DNA of 44,988 bases from an uncultured Gammaproteobacteria bacterium (lineage in GTDB: Bacteria > Pseudomonadota > Gammaproteobacteria > Arenicellales > JAANXG01). Location: the NCBI GenBank assembly GCA_945787105.1, contig CALZGZ010000210.1, positions 1 to 44,988 on the forward strand, written 5' to 3'. Numbering within the stretch: position 1 is the first letter of the stretch; each line of letters opens with the position of its first letter. This document shows, one piece after another, positions 1 to 7,488 of the stretch. A model generated the notes under the pieces. The model did not search any database and was not told where the DNA came from. It was given only the letters and a program-made list of their open reading frames with translations. The position numbers and the translations under genes were made by a program.

Positions 1-29
1 ACGCCATCGTCTCGCTTTTCAAACTTCAT
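1..29 (-). CDS. Start of a gene cut by the window edge, probably TusA-family sulfurtransferase
   Basis: Only nine codons (MKFEKRDDG) are present, read leftwards from an ATG at 27-29. A clear ribosome binding site (GAGGAGA, 36-42) sits seven bases before the ATG, and the gene begins 29 bases after the stop of the YeeE-type transporter, so it is the next gene of the same operon. A TusA/YeeD-like sulfur carrier is the usual partner of YeeE transporters, and the N-terminus resembles such proteins, but nine residues cannot prove the family. The product name is inference from context. Confidence 0.45.
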
Positions 30-58
30 ACCAAATCTCCTCGCAATTACATTGAGCG

Positions 59-1531
59 TTAAAGATCACAGGCAGCGAATTCCTTCGCCATACGCCGCTC
101 GGTCCACCAGTTGAAGAATTTGACCCCGATGTAGGCGCCGCCGATCATCCCCAAACCGAACAACCAACCCGAGGTATCACCCTGGGCGACGCGAACGAAG
201 AATGCGCCGACGTTACACCCGAGTCCGAGACGCGAACCGATACCCATCAACGCCCCGCCAATAAGCGCCCACATCGCCAGCTCGAGTGTCGGCTTCTTGA
301 ATTTGAATTCGTTGTTCAACAGCGCCATCACCGCCGCGCCGCCGATCAACGCCAGGGACATCCAATCCGCCGGATTGAGCGCCGGATTGGGAATCCCATT
401 GACGTACCCGAAATAGATATTGTCCATATTATTCGCGCCCAACTTATTGAACACCCAACCGACCCACTGCGCCTCCTGGGTGGTCACGTACCAGTAGCCG
501 GGATCGAACACCGTCCCGTTGACCGATACGCCATAGTCGAACCCGATGCGTTCCAGCAGCGTACCCGCGTTCTGGATACCGAACTTGACCCGCAATCCCT
601 GGGTCACCAGCATCTGCAGGCCGCAGAAGATGCCCAGCAACAAACCGGCGATAGCGGTACGCTTGTTGGCGGTGATCATCGTCCAATAACCGTCAAGCTC
701 ATCCCGGAACGTCGTATACCCTTTTTCCTTGACCCGGTTTCTGAGGAACGCGGGGCGCGACCAACCAATATAAACCACGATCAGCAACAGTGCCGCCGGA
801 ATCACCACCCCCACAAACATATTGCCAAACAACGCACCGGAAAACGTCTCGTCCAGCATTCCAAACAGGCTAGCGAAGGTCAGGACCGGTTGGTTCCATA
901 CATATCCGGCCAGGTATTGGTCCACCCAGCCGTCCCCGGCATTGATGACATCCGGCAGTCCCTTGGACACCGCGGACGCATGCCAGGCTTCGGGCACCAG
1001 CGCATTGGTCCAGCCGGCGACATCCGCGAACAGCGCTTGGGTGACGCTGATGGACAAAATGACCAGCGCCGCGCTCATGTTGCCTTCGCCGGTCTTGTAC
1101 AACGAACCGGACGCACATCCGCCGGCGAACACCATCCCAATACCGAAAATCGTCCCGGCAATCACCGCATGCATGCTGCTCGGCGCGGCATGAAAGGTGC
1201 TTAAGCCGGTGGCGGTGACAAGCGCGCTCACTGCGGCAAACAATACCGTGGCAATCATGATACCGACCGCCATGCGCGGCACCCCTACCGCAAATAAATC
1301 CCGGAACGCCGAGGAAAAGCAGAACCTTCCGTACTGCAGGCACATGCCGTAGATGAAGCCGAACCACAGGTATACCGAGAGGTAGATGTAATACTCGCTG
1401 TATAGGTAGGTGCCGATGCTGATCGCCGCGAACGATGCCGCGATACTATAAGCCCAAAGACGTTTTTTCCGCAGGTCATTTTCGACCTTGGCGGCGTCCG
1501 TTACGGCCATATCTATTGCTGTCGTACTCAT
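59..1531 (-). CDS. YeeE/YedE-family sulfur-compound transporter (long form)
   Basis: This 490-aa polytopic inner-membrane protein carries the small-residue and cysteine motifs of the YeeE/YedE family, whose members import thiosulfate or other sulfur species. Visible are Cys64 and Cys71 (YGMCLQYGRFC), Cys139 in AGGCASGSLYKTGEGN and a C-terminal GLGCNVGAFF. It is longer than E. coli YeeE (about 350 aa), with a large loop between about residues 190 and 370. The ATG start has a GAGGGG ribosome binding site that overlaps the stop codon of the upstream glycosyltransferase gene, so the two are co-transcribed. It follows three DsrE-like genes and precedes a probable tusA, which points to sulfur uptake and trafficking. 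The exact substrate cannot be read from the sequence. Confidence 0.85.
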   Translation of the reverse strand: MSTTAIDMAVTDAAKVENDLRKKRLWAYSIAASFAAISIGTYLYSEYYIYLSVYLWFGFIYGMCLQYGRFCFSSAFRDLFAVGVPRMAVGIMIATVLFAAVSALVTATGLSTFHAAPSSMHAVIAGTIFGIGMVFAGGCASGSLYKTGEGNMSAALVILSISVTQALFADVAGWTNALVPEAWHASAVSKGLPDVINAGDGWVDQYLAGYVWNQPVLTFASLFGMLDETFSGALFGNMFVGVVIPAALLLIVVYIGWSRPAFLRNRVKEKGYTTFRDELDGYWTMITANKRTAIAGLLLGIFCGLQMLVTQGLRVKFGIQNAGTLLERIGFDYGVSVNGTVFDPGYWYVTTQEAQWVGWVFNKLGANNMDNIYFGYVNGIPNPALNPADWMSLALIGGAAVMALLNNEFKFKKPTLELAMWALIGGALMGIGSRLGLGCNVGAFFVRVAQGDTSGWLFGLGMIGGAYIGVKFFNWWTERRMAKEFAACDL

Positions 1532-1543
1532 AAATTCATCCCC

Positions 1544-3391
1544 TCAGATGCTTTTCGTCGGCTGATAAATCTGCACAATGGTGCGATATCGAAACACACC
1601 GCTTTGCTCGCGAAATTCTTTCGTGAGCGTATAACCTGTCAGATCGCGGGCCAGTTTTGCGGGCAGCACCTGCCCCGGATCGCTCAGAATAACAACAATC
1701 GCCTTGTCGGAATACGTTGATATTTGTGATTCGTCAAAAAATCTCCAATCCGGCAGTTCCCAGGTGAATCGCAACGGCGAAGTGGCGATCTGCGGTGGGG
1801 CCTTGACGTTTTCAAGGCCGGCATTGCGGCGATATATGATGGGTTTGTTGGTAAATAAATCCATGATTGGCACGGATACAGCCGGATTGATCACTGAGTA
1901 AATCTGCGGCAGGGTATACACTTCGATCAATTGTTGATCCACGGCATCGAGATAATCCCCCGCCCGTTGAAGATTCGCGGCGCTGGTTGTTTGCAGAAAA
2001 GCCAAGTGTCCAAAGACTGCGATTACCAGCGATGACACAACCGCCGCCAGCACCGTAAAGCGGCGTGTGATGTGGTCTTTAATCAAGTCCAGGCCATAGG
2101 CGGCCATCAGGGCCAGCATTGGAAAAGTGATCATCGAATAGCGGATGCGCTTGATTTCGAACAACACAAGCAGGAACAACATCCAACTAATAATAAAGTA
2201 TTTCGGATCTCTTCTAATCGCTGCAGCGAAGATCGAGACCACTGCCATGAGCGCAATGAACGGATGCAGCTGAAACAAGAAGGTCGAGATATAGCTCTCG
2301 CCCCAGCGGTACAACCCGGGATACTGATAATCGTGCAAAAAGTGCAGCTGATGTGCGAACAGATCATGGCGCCATAGCAGAATCGGCACCAATAAAAGCA
2401 CTACCCAGGCGGCAATACCCGCTACACGCCCAAAAACCGGCCTACCCTGCCGGCCAAGCTCCACCAAGGCGATCACCGGAATGACACTAAGCATCAACCA
2501 GATTGAATATTTTGCCAACATCGCCAGCACGATCGCTGCAGCGGCCAGGGCGAGGCGAACCGCGCCCCCGGTCTGCAGCGCACGTATCGATGCCAGCACC
2601 GCCAGGGTTAGAAAGAACATGCTCGGCACATCCGACATGGTCAACGGCACCTGGGTCAGCAGGTACGGCATCGCCAATAGCAATACCCCGGCGCTCAGGC
2701 CGAGCGCGCGTGACCACAGTTGCTTTCCAATTAAATACGTCATCACGACGGTGGTAGAGAAAAACAAAGTGCACAGACTCTGAACGATATATCGTGACTC
2801 CCCAAACAGCTTCAACACAATCCCATACAAGAAGGGAATCAATGGAAGATCCGTCCATGCCGGGACTTCGTTGCCCCATTCCCGTAAAAAATAGGCAATT
2901 CCATACTGCTCGATATGTTTGGCCTGGGTAAAGTATCGTGCACTGTCGATAATGACCTCGGGTTCTCGCCAGAAGATGGTCGCAACGGCGTACGACACGA
3001 CAAACAGTGTCAACGGATGCTCTTGGATGCGGACCGCACTGCCGGCCAACAAGTACGCAATGAGCAGCCCCACACAGAGCTGGAACAACAGCACCGGCAG
3101 GTTGGCGTTGGCGAACACCCATTGCCAACTCGTGAGCCGGTTGTCATCCAAATCGCGAAACAGAAACAGCAACAAGAACAGTGTTAAGGCCAGAAACGCG
3201 ATCAAGACGCAACGCACCGCACGGTCGTGATTCAATAACCAGCCGTCATCCAATACCACCCCTTTATTGATGGCCAGCGGGCTCGCCATGGGTGCGGCTG
3301 CCGGTGCCCCCTGACTGGTAACATCCAGCGGCACTAGAGCTGCGCCTCGTTCACCATAGAATTCTCCTGTATACGTCTTGCTCACCAACAT
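1544..3391 (-). CDS. GT39/ArnT-like membrane glycosyltransferase
   Basis: This 615-aa protein has about a dozen hydrophobic segments and a long periplasmic-type loop between the first and second thirds. It looks like the dolichyl-phosphate-mannose mannosyltransferase/ArnT superfamily (GT39/PMT_2), which moves a sugar from a polyprenyl-phosphate carrier to a lipid or protein acceptor. The early loop holds the acidic stretch FWREPEVIIDSARYF followed by EYG-like residues, as expected for the catalytic region of this superfamily, and the C-terminal 100 residues are soluble. The ATG overlaps the end of the upstream small DsrH-like gene by 10 bases, with AGG five bases before it. Its place inside a sulfur-trafficking operon is unexpected. 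Acceptor and sugar are unknown. Confidence 0.75.
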   Translation of the reverse strand: MLVSKTYTGEFYGERGAALVPLDVTSQGAPAAAPMASPLAINKGVVLDDGWLLNHDRAVRCVLIAFLALTLFLLLFLFRDLDDNRLTSWQWVFANANLPVLLFQLCVGLLIAYLLAGSAVRIQEHPLTLFVVSYAVATIFWREPEVIIDSARYFTQAKHIEQYGIAYFLREWGNEVPAWTDLPLIPFLYGIVLKLFGESRYIVQSLCTLFFSTTVVMTYLIGKQLWSRALGLSAGVLLLAMPYLLTQVPLTMSDVPSMFFLTLAVLASIRALQTGGAVRLALAAAAIVLAMLAKYSIWLMLSVIPVIALVELGRQGRPVFGRVAGIAAWVVLLLVPILLWRHDLFAHQLHFLHDYQYPGLYRWGESYISTFLFQLHPFIALMAVVSIFAAAIRRDPKYFIISWMLFLLVLFEIKRIRYSMITFPMLALMAAYGLDLIKDHITRRFTVLAAVVSSLVIAVFGHLAFLQTTSAANLQRAGDYLDAVDQQLIEVYTLPQIYSVINPAVSVPIMDLFTNKPIIYRRNAGLENVKAPPQIATSPLRFTWELPDWRFFDESQISTYSDKAIVVILSDPGQVLPAKLARDLTGYTLTKEFREQSGVFRYRTIVQIYQPTKSI

Positions 3392-3615
3392 ATAACCTGG
3401 TCATGGTGTTCAATCTTGTCCACCAATTCGGCATACGAAATACTGCCTGCGGACAGGTCTATTACTGCCACTTCATGCTGTTTCATATGAGCGGCCATGA
3501 TCTGCCCCGCGTCATCGCGGGGCCCGTCATTCAATATGTGCAAAATTCTCACGTGACTAACTCGTTTGCCTAGATAAATTGAATTCCCCGCCTGCGCGCC
3601 GCGGCTCACTACCAT
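3382..3615 (-). CDS. Small DsrH/TusB-like protein
   Basis: A 77-aa protein whose core (VRILHILNDGPRDDAGQIM, then HEVAVIDLS) resembles the small alpha/beta fold of the DsrE/DsrF/DsrH superfamily, and whose penultimate residue is a cysteine (ending DQVICW). The ATG at 3613-3615 overlaps the stop of the preceding DsrE-like gene as TGATG, so translation is coupled; a TTG one codon upstream is also possible. DsrH-family members act in sulfur-relay complexes. The usual DsrH cysteine near residue 20 is not seen, so function is inferred from position and weak similarity. Its 3' end overlaps the glycosyltransferase gene by 10 bases. Confidence 0.6.
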   Translation of the reverse strand: MVVSRGAQAGNSIYLGKRVSHVRILHILNDGPRDDAGQIMAAHMKQHEVAVIDLSAGSISYAELVDKIEHHDQVICW

Positions 3616-3917
3616 CAAAACACGATAACCCGATCCGCCTCGTGGTTCATCACCGCGTTGTCGAACTGGCTGCCGCGGGTAATACCTTCCGGGATATCAT
3701 CGAGTTCGATGTTGTGTTCTTCGGCGCTGTGACGACACAGACTCATGCTCACCCCATCCAATTCACTAAGAGCGGTAAACTTCGCGTTCTCCACCAAGTG
3801 TGTGCCCTCGTCCATGGAGAAGATGATGACCTCGTGGCCCTTCTCACTGGCGGCCTGCGTGATCCCGACGATATGTTCGAGATGCCGATCGCTGTTGACC
3901 AAGATACCGAGTTTCAC
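3615..3917 (-). CDS. DsrE-family protein, candidate sulfurtransferase/carrier
   Basis: This 100-aa protein fits the DsrE/TusD-like fold: a short beta strand (MKLGILVNSD), helix, second strand (HEVIIFSMDEGTHL) and then SLCRHSAEEHNI, where Cys61 sits at the place of the conserved persulfide-carrying cysteine of DsrE-like proteins. It starts at GTG (3915-3917) after a good AGAGGAG ribosome binding site. It lies in an operon between two other small proteins of the same superfamily and upstream of a YeeE-type transporter. The likely role is intracellular handling of sulfane sulfur, with Cys61 as the working residue. Family assignment is fairly firm; partner and substrate are not visible. Confidence 0.75.
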   Translation of the reverse strand: MKLGILVNSDRHLEHIVGITQAASEKGHEVIIFSMDEGTHLVENAKFTALSELDGVSMSLCRHSAEEHNIELDDIPEGITRGSQFDNAVMNHEADRVIVF

Positions 3918-4001
3918 TGTGTTCTCCTCTGATTTCAGCAGCCAACGCAGTTCCAGAAAATTCCCGTCGTAAACGGCATGAAAAACCGGCCGATCGCTCC
4001 C

Positions 4002-4274
4002 CTAGTACGGTAAGACATGGTCATAATCAGTCATGGCATTGGCGATCTGGTCGATGGAAACATGCTCGGCGTAGTTTTGATCTGCATAATCCGAGTACAT
4101 GCTTAGTTCTAAATCCTTAATTGTTTCCAGGTTTGCGACGATACTGTCGGTGTTCTCAAGCTTGCGATTGAGTACATAGATATCGACTACATCGTCCATC
4201 AGTGTCAACCCAATGGACATCCTCAGCGCTTCCTCCTGCCGCTCCCTGACAAGCACGGCGATTTTCCTGTTCAT
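4002..4274 (-). CDS. Small DsrF/DsrE-like protein without cysteine
   Basis: A 90-aa protein beginning MNRKIAVLVRERQEEALRMS, with a strand-helix-strand pattern (VDIYVLNRKLEN) like DsrE/DsrF superfamily members. It contains no cysteine, so it cannot carry a persulfide and would be a structural partner, as TusC-type subunits can be. The ATG (4272-4274) has a GGAG ribosome binding site. It is 66 bases after the PAS-LuxR regulator gene and 84 bases before the DsrE-like gene on the same strand, so it probably opens or follows the start of the sulfur operon. The superfamily call rests on pattern and context. Confidence 0.6.
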   Translation of the reverse strand: MNRKIAVLVRERQEEALRMSIGLTLMDDVVDIYVLNRKLENTDSIVANLETIKDLELSMYSDYADQNYAEHVSIDQIANAMTDYDHVLPY

Positions 4275-4340
4275 GACTAGCTCCGATTATTCCGTTGCAG
4301 TGGATATCCTGCAGACTCGCATTCGATCATAATCGCGCAT

Positions 4341-4997
4341 CTAGACGAGTTTATGCCGGTATGCATAGGCTACCGCCTCGATCTGGCTGTGCACGCCCAA
4401 TTTCCGCTGGATGTGCTGCAGGTGGTTACGCGCAGTGGTAATACTGATCGTCAACCGCTTGGCGATCACCGCTCCGGTCAAGCCTTCGGCTAACAATGCC
4501 AATACCTCCTGTTCGCGCGCTGTTAAACATGAGGCCGCACGGCGATGTCGGGTTGCGACACCATTGCGCTGACCTACGCTCGCCGGTGGATGCTTGTTCA
4601 GGGCGTAACTCAACGACGTCAATACGTCTGGTTTCCCCTCAACATGCAGTAAGTGGGCCGCATTCCATGTACCGTTGCAGTTCGAGGGTATGAGCACGAT
4701 ATTGACCGACAACTGCATTGAGTTATCGTCATGGGTGCTCACCTGGACAGAAAAGCTGTTTGGCGCACCGCCGTTCTTACCTGGTTGCGCGACACCGCAT
4801 CCATGGCAACAAAACGATGCGCCGGTCGCCGGATCATAACCCTGTAGTACATCACAACAGGACCTGCCGAGCGCTGAGTCACAGGTATGCCCGAGCAAAT
4901 CCTCACAACCACGATCCCAATAGATGATGCGCTGCCTGGAATCGACAGCGAAGGTACCGTCAACCGCGCGATGAAATACCTGGCCGAGTGTCGGCAT
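4341..4997 (-). CDS. PAS-LuxR transcriptional regulator with cysteine-rich sensor domain
   Basis: This 218-aa protein has an N-terminal PAS-like domain (about residues 8-120, FAVDSRQRIIYWDRGCEDLLG) and a C-terminal LuxR/GerE helix-turn-helix (about 155-215, LTAREQEVLALLAEGLTGAVIAKRL then TARNHLQHIQRKLGVHSQIEA). The PAS part holds seven or more cysteines: 31, 39, 47, 48, 63, 64, 67 and 107. The pattern CC-x14-CCxGC could bind a metal or a cluster, or react with sulfur species or oxidants. No receiver domain is present. It starts at ATG 4997 with a GAGGG ribosome binding site and lies just upstream of the DsrE-like genes, and divergently from the ECF sigma gene, so it probably controls one or both units. 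The sensing idea is inference. Confidence 0.85.
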   Translation of the reverse strand: MPTLGQVFHRAVDGTFAVDSRQRIIYWDRGCEDLLGHTCDSALGRSCCDVLQGYDPATGASFCCHGCGVAQPGKNGGAPNSFSVQVSTHDDNSMQLSVNIVLIPSNCNGTWNAAHLLHVEGKPDVLTSLSYALNKHPPASVGQRNGVATRHRRAASCLTAREQEVLALLAEGLTGAVIAKRLTISITTARNHLQHIQRKLGVHSQIEAVAYAYRHKLV

Positions 4998-5256
4998 GGT
5001 CGGGCGCCCTCAATTGTTTTACACACGCACGCGATGGTTACTCAACACCGCCTTGCTTCAATGATGTCTTTCTCCCGCTGCACAAATCAGATACTAGAAC
5101 ATTCCTTGTCCCATAGTTAAAACGTAGAAATTGAAAGTTTTATTCCTCAGGCAAAGGAAAAACAGTATTTGCTTATATTGGATTTATTCTAAGCTGATGT
5201 TCGAGCACAAGTCGGCACCGAGCCAAAATGGCATATCTCTTTTGGGGTAACGGCCC

Positions 5257-5262
5257 TATAAT
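5257..5262 (+). promoter_or_regulatory. Possible -10 element of the ECF sigma operon
   Basis: A perfect TATAAT lies 31 bases upstream of the ECF sigma start codon and would give a leader of about 25 bases containing the GGAGG ribosome binding site at 5281-5285. No good -35 hexamer is visible at normal spacing, so the site would need an activator or may be chance. Confidence 0.3.
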
Positions 5263-5293
5263 CGTTGCCAACGTGGCGACGGAGGTTTTCGCG

Positions 5294-5866
5294 ATGAACT
5301 CTGATTGTTCCTCACATGGTCTGCCCAAGCGTCAACGTATTGAGACCTATCTCGACCGCCTATTCGGCTACGCGTTCAGTCTGACCAAAGACCGCGATAG
5401 TGCCCAGGACCTGGTTCAGACCTGTGTACTCAAATGCCTGTCTGCGGAACGCATCCCGGTGGATGAACCGGCGTACCGCGCGTGGCTATTCAAGATACTA
5501 CGCAACACGTTCCGGGACGATCTTCGTAGACAGCGCAACGGGACGTTGGCGTATGAGGGACTGGGCGAAAATGATAACGGCGATCGGAATAATACCTCTG
5601 ACTTGGACGTTTCCTCTGTAGACGAGAGGCTGATCAACACCCTAGCGGTTAGAAAAGGCTTGATGCAAATGAGCCTGGAGCACCGAGAGGTATTGGTGGT
5701 GATTGACTTAGCAGGATTTAGCTACAAGGAAGCGGCGTGCCTGTTGCAAGTGCCGGTGGGCACCGTGATGAGCCGACTGAGCCGTGCCCGTAAGGCAATG
5801 TTGCAGGAACTCACCAAGCGCCAAGTGCGAAGATTTCCGCTCAGGATTGTGAGAAGTGGCAGATGA
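5294..5866 (+). CDS. ECF-type RNA polymerase sigma factor
   Basis: A 190-aa sigma-70 family protein with region 2 (RIETYLDRLFGYAFSLTKDRDSAQDLVQTCVLKCL, ending in AWLFKILRNTFRDDLRR, about residues 15-85) and region 4 (about 120-175, LEHREVLVVIDLAGFSYKEAACLL then PVGTVMSRLSRARKAM). The chosen ATG at 5294 has GGAGG eight bases upstream; an upstream in-frame start at 5228 is unlikely because it would run through the promoter. The stop overlaps the next gene as ATGA, the usual arrangement for a sigma/anti-sigma pair. It probably drives its own operon and the small-protein/YeiH-like genes downstream, but the target promoter motif is not known. Confidence 0.93.
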   Translation: MNSDCSSHGLPKRQRIETYLDRLFGYAFSLTKDRDSAQDLVQTCVLKCLSAERIPVDEPAYRAWLFKILRNTFRDDLRRQRNGTLAYEGLGENDNGDRNNTSDLDVSSVDERLINTLAVRKGLMQMSLEHREVLVVIDLAGFSYKEAACLLQVPVGTVMSRLSRARKAMLQELTKRQVRRFPLRIVRSGR

Positions 5867-6666
5867 AGGACAGAATCAGTTGGGAAACCATCAATCACTA
5901 CGTTGACGGGGAGTTGTCGCCCCGGGATGCGGCGGAAGTCGCCAAGGCAGTAGCGATTGACCCAGAGTATGCTCAACAAGTCGCTGTCTTGAGTTCCCTG
6001 AAGGCGGCGGTTGCACATTCCACCGATGGGCTGGGATCCACGATCAAACTTCAGCAACCTGGAAGAACAAAACTAGGAAATACCTGGAGTTCCCTAGCGG
6101 CCAGCCTCGCAGCAGTCCTGTTGTTGGGCGCGCTGATGTCGGTACTTGTGTTGAATACGGATTTTATGTATCCAGTCTCGGGTATGCGTCTCGCGGAGGC
6201 CATTCATAGCGAATGGCTGGAGTCCCATGCCCAGCAGTCGGAGTCCAATCACGAGGCCTTGCTCAAGACCACTCTCGAGGGGCTGTACGTGGACGCCTAC
6301 GTACCGGATCTTTCAAAGGTGGACTTATCGTTTAGCGGCATACGAAGGGTGACGACCCGAAGGGTTGAAGGCGTCCACATCGGCTATGTCGGTCCGAGTG
6401 GATGCATGGTCAGCCTGGTGGTTTTCAGGAACCACATACGCTTGCCAAAAGACATTGCTTACTTCAAGGCAAGTGGCCGACCGGTCTACGGATGGCGGGT
6501 CGGTAAGACCGGTTTTTATCTTCTCGGACACAAGATGGACTCGAGTCGCTTATACGAGATCGCGAAGGTGGTCCACCGCTTGACACGCATCCGCCTGCCG
6601 TTGGATCCACAGTCCGTCATCGCCCTCAAACACGCCCGCGCCTCTAGCGAGCCTTGTGTCACTTGA
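5863..6666 (+). CDS. Membrane anti-sigma factor
   Basis: This 267-aa protein starts with an anti-sigma-like helical domain (about residues 1-52, ETINHYVDGELSPRDAAEVAKAV), has one transmembrane helix at about 78-97, and ends in a 170-residue extracytoplasmic domain. The ATGA overlap with the ECF sigma gene makes it the cognate anti-sigma factor. The zinc-binding HxxxCxxC motif of ZAS-type anti-sigmas is absent. The outer domain carries a repeated amphipathic pattern (FSGIRRVTTRRVEGVHIGYVG, KASGRPVYGWRVGKTGFYLLG), similar to the C-terminal parts of other membrane anti-sigma proteins, and is the likely signal receiver. What it senses is unknown. Confidence 0.85.
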   Translation: MKDRISWETINHYVDGELSPRDAAEVAKAVAIDPEYAQQVAVLSSLKAAVAHSTDGLGSTIKLQQPGRTKLGNTWSSLAASLAAVLLLGALMSVLVLNTDFMYPVSGMRLAEAIHSEWLESHAQQSESNHEALLKTTLEGLYVDAYVPDLSKVDLSFSGIRRVTTRRVEGVHIGYVGPSGCMVSLVVFRNHIRLPKDIAYFKASGRPVYGWRVGKTGFYLLGHKMDSSRLYEIAKVVHRLTRIRLPLDPQSVIALKHARASSEPCVT

Positions 6667-6954
6667 CAAGTGCCGGCTTGCCAACGGCGTCTTAACGCCG
6701 CGATGATGTCGTGGAAACCTCCCGGTAAACCGGTTCGCGGTCCACTCGCTTCGACTTCACTTGGCGAGCAAAAAGTAAGCCACATATGGCGTGAGGTGGC
6801 GGGTTTTTGCATCGCAGCATCACCGGTCCCATGTGTCGGCCGCGGAATAAACCGGCGTGGCCGCGCGTTTTCTCTTTCGTGTGATCGCAGGCGCTACCGA
6901 GTGATCGATTCGCCTCGATCCGAGATTCCGCAACTAAGATGAGAGGATGATGAC
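6667..6954. other. Intergenic region with a GC hairpin
   Basis: No gene was found between the anti-sigma gene and the 57-aa gene. A short hairpin CGGCGT-CTTA-ACGCCG lies at 6685-6700 but is not followed by a T-run, so it is at best a weak attenuator or mRNA-stabilising structure. The ribosome binding site of the next gene (GAGAGG) is at the right end. A promoter for the downstream genes could lie here, but none is convincing by eye. Confidence 0.35.
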
Positions 6955-7128
6955 ATGGTAGACACTGTGGCACCTAGCGATGATCAACAAAAATCCGCCC
7001 AAGCCCTGTTGGGCGAAGCGGAGCCGTGGGAACCTTGGGAGACCCAGCTCGTGGGATGGAGCATCGGTATAGGCCTTGCCGGTTTGGTGGTTCTCGGTTT
7101 TCTAATCAACACCTTTATCTTGCCGTAG
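6955..7128 (+). CDS. Small single-helix membrane protein (57 aa)
   Basis: An ATG at 6955, preceded by GAGAGG, opens a 57-codon frame ending at TAG 7126-7128. The product has a soluble, acidic N-terminal half (APSDDQQKSAQALLGEAEPW) with a WEPWET motif, then one hydrophobic helix at about residues 32-54 and a very short tail, so it is probably a tail-anchored inner-membrane peptide. It precedes the 84-aa protein gene by 56 bases and the YeiH-like transporter, and may be a small transporter subunit. I do not recognise a named family. Support comes from the ribosome binding site, codon-like composition and the transmembrane pattern. Confidence 0.6.
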   Translation: MVDTVAPSDDQQKSAQALLGEAEPWEPWETQLVGWSIGIGLAGLVVLGFLINTFILP

Positions 7129-7184
7129 TCCATCAACGGTACTGAATTCGCTGTGAACGTACAGCGTAGCGAGGGAGGGTTGCG

Positions 7185-7439
7185 ATGAAGGCGGATGTCG
7201 AATTGAATCTTGTCCACGACGGCGAGAATTGGATTGCTCGTGGCGGCGCGGTGGTTGCCGTTGGCGAGACGCTGCACGAGGTGGATGCAAGTGTGACTCA
7301 TGCGCTGAGGGATTCCGGCGTGTTTCCATTGGGTTCGTCGGTGACGGTGTTCATGGGCTTCGATTTTGACACCATTCCGACATGGTTACGGCAATACCAC
7401 GCGCACTATTTCAATCGTTACATCACCGTGAACCTGTGA
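7185..7439 (+). CDS. Small soluble protein, possibly DUF5395-like
   Basis: An 84-aa cytoplasmic protein (MKADVELNLVHDGENWIARG...) without signal peptide, membrane helix or cysteine. The ATG follows a strong GAGGGAGGG ribosome binding site. It looks like a small alpha/beta domain: strand (DVELNLVHDG), strand (WIARGGAVVAVGETL), helix (HEVDASVTHALRDSG), then strand (SSVTVFMGFDF). It lies 49 bases before the YeiH-like transporter gene on the same strand, so it is probably an accessory or regulatory partner of that transporter. I associate the pattern with an uncharacterised domain family (DUF5395) from memory only. The function is unknown. Confidence 0.65.
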   Translation: MKADVELNLVHDGENWIARGGAVVAVGETLHEVDASVTHALRDSGVFPLGSSVTVFMGFDFDTIPTWLRQYHAHYFNRYITVNL

Positions 7440-7488
7440 CCCGAAATAATAATGACTATCACTAATCAGTGGTGATAAGGAGAAACAA

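Noticed and set aside
5152-5200. Possible sigma-70 promoter in the AT-rich stretch upstream of the ECF gene
   Set aside because: TTGCTT and TATTCT occur but only 10 bases apart, which is too short for a promoter.
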